Source: JAITWN01 sp964581365
GTDB lineage: Bacteria; Pseudomonadota; Gammaproteobacteria; SZUA-140
Length of the DNA: 21,894 bases
Direction of reading: 5' to 3'
Assembly: GCA_964581365.1 (NCBI GenBank)
Contig: CAZOOF010000037.1
Location: 1 to 21,894, forward strand
The notes beneath the pieces were generated by a model. It was not told where the DNA came from and made no database searches. It saw only the letters and a program-made list of their open reading frames with translations. Below, in pieces: positions 16,196 to 21,894 of the stretch (position 1 is the stretch's first letter; every line of letters begins with the position of its first letter). A program made the translations under genes and the position numbers.

Positions 16196-17593
16196 ATGCG
16201 CGACTATCTCCTCTTTGTCATCATCATCGGCCTGATCCCGGTAATCCTGATGCGTCCCTGGGTCGGCATCCTGGCCTGGTTCTGGGTGGGACTGATGGCG
16301 CCCCACAGCCTGACCTGGGGGTTCATGCGCAGCTTTCCGGTGGCCATGGTCATCGTGGCGGCGACGCTGGTAGCCCTGCTGGCGGATAAGGACAAACGTC
16401 CGCTGCCGAAGTCGCGCTTGATGGGGCTGCTCTTCCTCTGGGTGGGCTGGATCACCCTGACCACTGCCCTCGCAGTGAACCCCAACGCCTGGGGCTACTG
16501 GGTGCATTTCATGAAGATCATTCTCATCACCTTTATCGCCCCGCTGCTGATCTTCGGGCCCGGACGCATCATCGCCATGCTGCTGGTCATCACCGGTTCG
16601 CTGGCCTTCTACGGCTTCAAGGGGGGGCTGTTCGCAGCCAGCACCGGCGGAGCGCACATGGTGCTCGGTCCGACCGGGTCTTACCTGGCCGGTAATACCT
16701 ACATCGGTCTGGCCATGATCATGGTGCTGCCGGCTATTCTGGTCACTGCCCGGCTGTTCCATCGCCGCTGGGTCGAGTTTGACTGGGCCATCGTGCGGCG
16801 GCATTCCCGCCTCCTCGGTCTGTGTGGCTACGCCGTGTTCTGGCTGACCGTAATCGCCATCCTGGCGACCTATTCCCGCGGCGCTCTGCTGGGTTTGTTG
16901 GTCATCGCCCCGTTCCTGTTTCTGCGCATGCAGCGCAAGGCGCTGCTGGTTGCGCTCGCGGTGATTGTTTTCGGGGTGATCGGGGTGACGGCTCCCGAGC
17001 GCCTGGTGGAGCGCTGGAGCACCATCGAAAGCTACGAAGAGGACCGCTCCGCCATGCAGCGCATCCAGGCCTGGGGCGTGAACTGGAACATGGCGCTGGA
17101 CCGGCCGCTGGTCGGCATGGGTTTCCGCAATGGCGGCATGGGCTATGACTGGTGGATACAGTACGCCGAGTTCGAAGGCGACTGGACTCACGTGCTGTCG
17201 CCGCACAGCATCTATTTCAGTGTTCTGGGGCAGCACGGCTTCGTTGGGCTGGGAATCTATCTTGCGCTGATCGCGGGCACCCTGCTGGTACTCAATCGCA
17301 TCCGCAGGGAGGCTGCGCGGGAGCGGCCGGATCGCATCTGGCTGGCGGAGTATGCCTGGGCGCTGCAGGTCGGTCTGCTCGGATACCTCGCTGCGGGAGC
17401 TTTCCTCGATGTAGCGTATTTCGATCTGCTGTATGCGTTCATCGCGCTGGCGGTAGTGATGCAGCGGGAGCTCGAGCAGGGCACGGTGCAAGCGGGATCG
17501 TCCGCGCGCAATGCTCGCCATGGCGGCGCCCTTCAGCCCGGATTCCGCGACTTCGTGGTTCGGGGCGAGCCGGGTGGCGGTGATCGCGTCTGA
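16196..17593 (+). CDS. O-antigen ligase/polymerase-like membrane protein, exosortase A system-associated
   Basis: A 465-residue polytopic inner-membrane protein with about ten hydrophobic segments. It matches, from memory, the 'putative O-glycosylation ligase, exosortase A system-associated' family (Wzy_C/WaaL superfamily). Typical segments are FYGFKGGLFAASTGGAHMVL (138-157) followed by GPTGSYLAGNT, TYSRGALLGL (225-234), and the large periplasmic loop with DRPLVGMGFRNGG (302-314) and SPHSIYFSVLGQHGFVGL (335-352), equivalent to the PHNxxL region of O-antigen ligases. It would polymerise repeat units or move glycan from its lipid carrier to an acceptor in the periplasm. The last ~35 residues, after MQRELEQ, are hydrophilic and Gly/Arg-rich and overlap the next gene's frame. 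The start is ATG 16196 with a weak ribosome site, downstream of an inverted repeat. Confidence 0.92.
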   Translation: MRDYLLFVIIIGLIPVILMRPWVGILAWFWVGLMAPHSLTWGFMRSFPVAMVIVAATLVALLADKDKRPLPKSRLMGLLFLWVGWITLTTALAVNPNAWGYWVHFMKIILITFIAPLLIFGPGRIIAMLLVITGSLAFYGFKGGLFAASTGGAHMVLGPTGSYLAGNTYIGLAMIMVLPAILVTARLFHRRWVEFDWAIVRRHSRLLGLCGYAVFWLTVIAILATYSRGALLGLLVIAPFLFLRMQRKALLVALAVIVFGVIGVTAPERLVERWSTIESYEEDRSAMQRIQAWGVNWNMALDRPLVGMGFRNGGMGYDWWIQYAEFEGDWTHVLSPHSIYFSVLGQHGFVGLGIYLALIAGTLLVLNRIRREAARERPDRIWLAEYAWALQVGLLGYLAAGAFLDVAYFDLLYAFIALAVVMQRELEQGTVQAGSSARNARHGGALQPGFRDFVVRGEPGGGDRV

Positions 17594-19400
17594 CAGCGGC
17601 AGCCTCCGGGAGGACGCTGGTGTCCTGCTGGATCGCTGTCTCGGTGGGCTCTGTGGGGCGCTGAGTGGCGCGCTGCGGCCCGACGCCGGACTGTGGGATG
17701 TGCTCTACGGGAAGCCCAGCGCACCGGATCACTATGGCCAGCTGAGCGCCGCGCTCGCCTTGCGCATTCTGCGAGGAGCAGAGGACGAGGTCTGGCGCGA
17801 GCCGCTGCGCGCCTGGCTGCATACGCCGCGCGGGCAGCGGGGCCATGCGCCATTCAACCGTTTCCTCCTGTATTTGCTGGAGGAGTCCTTGGCTCCCGGC
17901 GAGGAGGATCTGCGCCGCCAGCTGGCAGCCGAGCGCCGGGCCTGCACGCTGGGCTTCCGCTATCCTTCGAACAACTGGACGCTGCTGGCGAATGTCTGCC
18001 GCCTGCTGGAAGCTGGCAGTGCGGCGCGGCAGCGCCGCTGCGCGGATCGTCTGCTCGGCAATCTCGAGCGATGGACCACCGCCGCTGGCGGGTTCATCGA
18101 TTTTCCCTTCCGGGGAGAACGGGGCTCCACCCCGATCGCCTATCATCACAAGGCCCTCTTGCTGGTCGCCGTTGCCCTGAGGCGGACCGGCGATGCACGA
18201 TTTGAAGCCCATCTGAATCGAATGCTGGCCTGGTCCGCGATGACATGGGACGAAGCGGGGCACGCCGGTGGCCTCGGTCGCAGTTGCCATGCGCTGTATG
18301 GTGATGCCTGTCTGCTCGCCGCGCTCGTTCTTCTGGGATATGCCCGTGAGGATCGCCGCGATACGTCCGCGGCGGTAATGATGCGGGCGATGCTGCAACG
18401 CTGGATGGCCGCTGCCCGCAGCGACGGCCTGCTGTCGCTCAATCCCGCAGGCGATGATGATCAGCGTATGGGCTGGGACGGCTACATGCGCTTGTCGGTC
18501 TACAACGCGTGGGCCGCGGCAATCCTGGCCTGGGCGCGTGAGCAGGCTGCGGATACGCGGGCTCCGGCTGGTTTTGCTCCCCTCGACAGCGATCCGCAGG
18601 CGGGAATATGCCGCTTGCGCGGCGGGAGCGGCATGGTGGCGCTGGTAAGTACTTGTGGACAGCCGCCGCAGGCTTTCAGCTCCACTGAGGCCGAGCTGCG
18701 CTACGCTGGCGGCGTTCCCTTCCATATTGCACTCGGGAAGGCTGTCCTGTGCCCGCCGGCGCTACGTATCAGCGCAGAAAGCTTGCGTGCCAGCCCCGCG
18801 TTGGCGGGCTGGACACCCTTGTTCGATTGCGCTGGCGTGCTTTACGCCCTCACCGACTTCGACCGCTGCAATGTGCAGGAGGACGATGCCGGCGCGAGTA
18901 TCCTGCTCGAAGGGCAGCCGCGACGGCTGCTGCGCGCCAGCGGCGGAGGTTGGTGTTCGCGTATCCGGCGCAGTCTGGACTGGCGCCTGCTGGGCGGGGC
19001 AATGGGGCGACGGGAGGCGCTTTCCCGGTCTCCGCTTCCTGGCATACGCGCCAGCCTGATGCTGAGCGTGGATCGGGCGCAGCCCGTTTTGCGATATCGT
19101 CTGCTGTTGCGCAGCGAGGGGAATGCCAGGGTCCGCTACCTCAATCCGGGTGGCCATGCTCTGGTAGCATCACGGATGCCGGAGCGCCGGCTGTGTTTTC
19201 GGCGGGGGAGTGGCGCGCTCGAAGCGTGCGGGCCGGAGGATCTGACGGAGATTGCTTTGCCGGCGGCGGTCCGCGATGCGGTCGCCTCCTGCCTTGCTCC
19301 GGTCGAGTTGTCCGGCGACGGGTTCGAGACCGAGCTGATCCTGGCGTGGGCGGCTCAGGATCCCTTGCTTGCGCTCAGTCGTTCCAGCTCCAGCAGGTAG
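17511..19400 (+). CDS. Unrecognised 629-residue protein, possible (alpha/alpha) toroid enzyme
   Basis: I do not recognise this family. The first ~345 residues look all-helical, with repeated Trp/Tyr-rich turns: PSNNWTLLANV (152-162), GGFIDFPFRGERGSTPIAYH (193-212), GHAGGLGRSCHALYGDA (250-266) and GWDGYMRLSVYNAWAAAILA (321-340). The remainder looks beta-rich. That layout recalls heparinase II/III and alginate-lyase type enzymes, (alpha/alpha) toroid then beta-sandwich, but this is only fold-level inference. No signal peptide is visible, odd for a periplasmic lyase. The longest frame overlaps the preceding gene by 83 bases, far more than the usual four here. In-frame starts ATG 17520, GTG 17574 and GTG 17580 are possible, the last two within 20 bases of the upstream stop. 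Its 3' end overlaps the opposing gene by 46 bases. Confidence 0.75.
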   Translation: MLAMAAPFSPDSATSWFGASRVAVIASDSGSLREDAGVLLDRCLGGLCGALSGALRPDAGLWDVLYGKPSAPDHYGQLSAALALRILRGAEDEVWREPLRAWLHTPRGQRGHAPFNRFLLYLLEESLAPGEEDLRRQLAAERRACTLGFRYPSNNWTLLANVCRLLEAGSAARQRRCADRLLGNLERWTTAAGGFIDFPFRGERGSTPIAYHHKALLLVAVALRRTGDARFEAHLNRMLAWSAMTWDEAGHAGGLGRSCHALYGDACLLAALVLLGYAREDRRDTSAAVMMRAMLQRWMAAARSDGLLSLNPAGDDDQRMGWDGYMRLSVYNAWAAAILAWAREQAADTRAPAGFAPLDSDPQAGICRLRGGSGMVALVSTCGQPPQAFSSTEAELRYAGGVPFHIALGKAVLCPPALRISAESLRASPALAGWTPLFDCAGVLYALTDFDRCNVQEDDAGASILLEGQPRRLLRASGGGWCSRIRRSLDWRLLGGAMGRREALSRSPLPGIRASLMLSVDRAQPVLRYRLLLRSEGNARVRYLNPGGHALVASRMPERRLCFRRGSGALEACGPEDLTEIALPAAVRDAVASCLAPVELSGDGFETELILAWAAQDPLLALSRSSSSR

Positions 19401-20914
19401 ACGGCAGGACGCAGGTACCAGGTCCCTTCACAGTTGCGCTTCAGCAGATCGCGGCCAGCCATGAGCGCCACGCGCTCGCTGCGCAGCAGACGCGAGCGGA
19501 AACTGCGCGGCCGCCCGGCGAGGTGCGCAAGCAACTCGCCCGCGGCGCGCCGGTAGTAGGCGCTCAAAGTGCGACCCTTGATCTTGGGGGCATCCTTGTT
19601 TTCGTAGGGGATGTGCGCGTAGCGCGGATAGCGCCGGCGTATGGTCTCGTCGTGGAGGGCATTGCCCAGCGTCCACGATACGTCGAGATTGATCAGGAAA
19701 TCGAACAGATCGTGGTCGAGATAGGGACAGTACACCGTCTCGATATGGTCGAGGATGGCACAGGGAATGAGGCTGATGCCGCGCCGCGTGCGGTTCCAGA
19801 AGATGTACGAAACCAGCGGATTGCTCGCCTCGCGGTGCTTCTCGAGTTCTGCGACCAGCCGCTCGATGGCAACAGTTTCGCTGATCCTGCCGGAAAAATC
19901 GGGCTGCAAGGAGCTGCGCAGGAACTGGTTCATTCCGCCGCTGGCCGCGAGCAGCAGGCGCGCCAAGTCTTCCAGTTTGCCTGCCCGATAGAGCGCGAGC
20001 CGGTCTTCGTTGACCTGGAACCCTCCGGACAGCACGCTGCCGGCAAGGCCATCATACACAGCGCGGGTTCTTCCCTTGAGATAGGCGGAAACCGGCAGCA
20101 GCCAGATATGACCGCTGCTGCAGAAATCGGTCAGCTCCATATCCTTGAGATTGGCGGCATGGAAAGAGCGTGGCATGTCGATCTCGGCATGCTCCAGTGC
20201 CAGTTCGTCCCGTAGCAGGTGAGCGATACGGACATCCTCGTTCGGCGAGGGCGGGCGGGAATGGACCGTAACCGTCAGGCTGGGCCGGTGCCCCTGGGCA
20301 ACCAGCTCCAGCAGGATGTGCCGGGAGTCGCGGCCGCCGCTGATCGGTACCGTGAAGTGTCCCTCGGGCGGCGGCCGCCGCGTGATCGCCTGGCTGAACA
20401 GCTCACCATAGAGATCCACCGCCTGGTCGAAGCTGCGCACCGGATATGGCGCCGGAGGAATGGCGATCGATCCGCGTTCGATAGACAGCTTGCCGCGCTC
20501 CCAGATCAGAGTGCTGCCTGGCGGCAGAGTGCGGACTTCAGTGAAGGGAGTGTCCTCGCCGAGAAAAAATCCCAGACGAAAAAAGACTGCAAGGGCGCTG
20601 TGATCCAGTGTCCGGCCTGGGAGCGCTGCGGCTACCCGCGCCATCGAGGACGAGACATGAATGCTGTTCGGAGTGGCCGCATAATAGATCGGGCGCATAC
20701 CAAAACGGTCGTTGCGTGCGATGAGGCGGGATCCATCCCACTGCCATTCCGTCCACAGACCGTCTCTTCCATGCTTGCCGCTGTCCAGCCGGTGTCCGAG
20801 CAGACAGATGGGCGTGCCCGCGGTAACGATCTCGCCACCATTCAGTGACGCACTGAACCATGGTCTCTCGTTGGTGGAGAGATTCTCGAGCCCAGGCCTT
20901 TCGATCATGCTCAC
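19355..20914 (-). CDS. Second asparagine-synthetase-like protein, divergent
   Basis: A 519-residue asparagine synthase superfamily protein. Residues ~20-155 resemble a shortened glutaminase-like domain (RNDRFGMRPIYY, 67-78) but there is no Cys near the N-terminus. The ATP-pyrophosphatase loop is VPISGGRDSRHIL (189-201). The second ATP-loop motif, GDGGDE in AsnB, is replaced by a YDGLAGSVLSGG segment. An acidic/aromatic stretch, DHIETVYCPYLDHDLFDFLI, fits the later synthetase domain. A role in an amide- or adenylate-forming step on the polysaccharide is plausible; ordinary asparagine synthesis is not. The start is GTG at 20914, overlapping the glycosyltransferase stop by GTGA; ATG 20908 (residue 3) is an alternative. 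It differs clearly from the 606-residue homologue at 6719-8539, so it is not a recent duplicate. Confidence 0.82.
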   Translation of the reverse strand: MSMIERPGLENLSTNERPWFSASLNGGEIVTAGTPICLLGHRLDSGKHGRDGLWTEWQWDGSRLIARNDRFGMRPIYYAATPNSIHVSSSMARVAAALPGRTLDHSALAVFFRLGFFLGEDTPFTEVRTLPPGSTLIWERGKLSIERGSIAIPPAPYPVRSFDQAVDLYGELFSQAITRRPPPEGHFTVPISGGRDSRHILLELVAQGHRPSLTVTVHSRPPSPNEDVRIAHLLRDELALEHAEIDMPRSFHAANLKDMELTDFCSSGHIWLLPVSAYLKGRTRAVYDGLAGSVLSGGFQVNEDRLALYRAGKLEDLARLLLAASGGMNQFLRSSLQPDFSGRISETVAIERLVAELEKHREASNPLVSYIFWNRTRRGISLIPCAILDHIETVYCPYLDHDLFDFLINLDVSWTLGNALHDETIRRRYPRYAHIPYENKDAPKIKGRTLSAYYRRAAGELLAHLAGRPRSFRSRLLRSERVALMAGRDLLKRNCEGTWYLRPAVYLLELERLSASKGS

Positions 20915-21894
20915 TGTCGCTTCAGGCGGCCGAACACGATGCGCATAAGTTCCGGTCCCACCATCGCTGCCGTCGCCGGATCTTCGCGGAAGGTGGCGAA
21001 CACGCGCGACCAGTCGACACGGGCGCGCTTGCCGAGCAGGTGAACGATGCTGGCGACGAAGGAGCGCCGTGATTCGAGCAACTGCCCGGCGACGAAGCGA
21101 CGTTGCTCATCGCTGAGGCGGATGTCAGCGAGAATGAACTTCGCCAGACGGATATAGCTGGAAAGAAAACGCAGCGAGTCCGGACTCCCCCACTGTGCCT
21201 TGTCGAAGATGTTGATCCCTTCGCCTTCCTCGGCGTAGGAGCGAGGAGAGAAGGCTACCCGTTGCAGATGCTGGCCGAGGCCGAGCTTGAACAGGCGATC
21301 CTGGCCGTTGTAGAGCCGCGGATCGAAACGAATATCCGGAAAGCTTTCATAGCGATAGGCGAACGTGGTCGGGCCGACGATGCTGCTGCGCCGAACCAGC
21401 AGGTCAAAGAAATTTCCACAGTACTCATAAATGCCGCGCTCTGCGTCGATCAGGCGATGATCCTCGGCGCGGATGTTGCGCTCGGGGTGCTTGTCCCATT
21501 GGAAACGGCTGCCTTTTTTTCCGACCCGCGTGCTGTTGCCGAAGAAGAAATCGTATCCCAGGTCCAGAGCGTGAACCGCATCTGCCAGGAAGGGGCCGCA
21601 CCAAGCGTCATCGGAATCCAGAAAGGTGATGTACCGCGTCCCCGGAGGCACGCTGTCGAGCCCCCGGTTGCGAGCCGCGCCAGGTCCGGCGTTTGGCTGG
21701 CGAATGATCTGCAGCCGGTCACCGGCGATCGGGATCAGTTCGGCGAGATCGGTCTCCGCAGCGATGGGAGAGCCATCATCGACCACGATGATCCGGTACG
21801 CGGGCGCGGCGGGCTGGTCCAGGATGGACTGGACGCACTGGGTCAGCAGTCCGGGCTTGCGCTGGAAAAAAGGGATGACGATCGCGATGACGGG
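20911..21894 (-). CDS. Glycosyltransferase family 2 (5'-partial)
   Basis: The frame runs open from the right edge of the window to a TGA at 20911-20913, giving 327 residues; only a few N-terminal residues are missing, since the visible part begins PVIAIVIPFFQRKPG, the first strand of a GT-A fold. DDGS (39-42), NAGPGAARNRGLD (68-80) and the metal-binding FLDSDDAW (91-98, DxD-type) are intact. A GTG at 21786 inside VVDDGS could be mistaken for a start but lies in the middle of the nucleotide-binding strand. The C-terminal ~100 residues are helical and basic. It probably adds a sugar to the EPS repeat unit from a nucleotide sugar in the cytoplasm. It is coupled to the asparagine-synthetase-like gene by GTGA. 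Confidence 0.92.
   Translation of the reverse strand, partial: PVIAIVIPFFQRKPGLLTQCVQSILDQPAAPAYRIIVVDDGSPIAAETDLAELIPIAGDRLQIIRQPNAGPGAARNRGLDSVPPGTRYITFLDSDDAWCGPFLADAVHALDLGYDFFFGNSTRVGKKGSRFQWDKHPERNIRAEDHRLIDAERGIYEYCGNFFDLLVRRSSIVGPTTFAYRYESFPDIRFDPRLYNGQDRLFKLGLGQHLQRVAFSPRSYAEEGEGINIFDKAQWGSPDSLRFLSSYIRLAKFILADIRLSDEQRRFVAGQLLESRRSFVASIVHLLGKRARVDWSRVFATFREDPATAAMVGPELMRIVFGRLKRQ

Noticed and set aside
16034..17521. A 495-codon open frame on the minus strand opposite the membrane-ligase gene
   Set aside because: Its translation is rich in His, Gln, Asp and Arg with no recognisable fold; it is the antisense shadow of a clear transmembrane protein in GC-rich DNA.
17439..18725. A 428-codon minus-strand open frame opposite the 629-residue protein
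   Set aside because: Low-complexity Gln/Arg/Ala composition and no family features. The plus-strand reading has aromatic, structured segments and continues block E, though it is also unassigned, so some doubt remains.
18749..20215. A 488-codon plus-strand open frame spanning the 629-residue protein and the second synthetase-like gene
   Set aside because: It crosses two opposing genes, has shadow-type composition and no motif; the synthetase reading on the other strand has clear motifs.
21784..21786. GTG as start of the right-edge glycosyltransferase
   Set aside because: It lies inside the VVDDGS strand, and the same frame continues upstream to the window edge through a typical GT-A first strand.

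Overview
The window is a dense, high-GC (mid-60s percent by eye) stretch of a proteobacterial chromosome. It lies inside an extracellular-polysaccharide biosynthesis locus of the exosortase A (PEP-CTERM/EpsH-type) kind. The call rests on a set of families that normally travel together: the exosortase A-associated acyl-CoA ligase, PLP decarboxylase, two alpha/beta hydrolases and O-antigen-ligase-like membrane protein. Such loci are typical of environmental beta- and gammaproteobacteria; the genus cannot be named from the sequence. The exosortase itself and the EPS chain-length, export and priming genes are not here and should lie outside the window.

There are 17 complete protein genes and two cut by the window edges, in six blocks of alternating strand. 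Block A (+, 1-6757): end of a glycosyltransferase, a GT4 glycosyltransferase, a PaaK/CapK-like adenylate-forming ligase, two polysaccharide-deacetylase-like proteins, a PHP phosphoesterase and an ATP-grasp ligase. Block B (-, 6719-8539): an asparagine-synthetase-like protein. Block C (+, 8650-11328): acyl carrier protein, hydrolase 2, hydrolase 1, SAM methyltransferase. Block D (-, 16037 down to 11319): AMP-forming acyl ligase, PLP decarboxylase, ATP-grasp/GNAT fusion. Block E (+, 16196-19400): Wzy/WaaL-type membrane protein and an unrecognised 629-residue protein. Block F (-, 21894 down to 19355): GT2 glycosyltransferase and a second asparagine-synthetase-like protein. Most genes within a block overlap by 1 or 4 bases (ATGA, GTGA, TGATG), which suggests translational coupling. 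All three convergent junctions are 3' overlaps. No tRNA, rRNA, CRISPR, insertion sequence or integrase was seen, and the only non-coding gaps over 100 bases are the divergent regions 8540-8649 and 16038-16195.

Reading the genes together: the glycosyltransferases build the repeat unit, the deacetylase-like proteins and methyltransferase trim or decorate it, and the membrane ligase/polymerase joins it. The unusual part is the number of carboxylate-activating enzymes: AMP ligase, PaaK-like ligase, two ATP-grasp proteins and two asparagine-synthetase-like proteins. They sit with a stand-alone carrier protein, an amino-acid-decarboxylase-like enzyme and two hydrolase-fold proteins lacking a serine nucleophile. 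My inference is that these form a module that activates an amino acid or similar acid, processes it on the carrier and installs it as an amide on the polysaccharide. None of these steps is proven by sequence alone.
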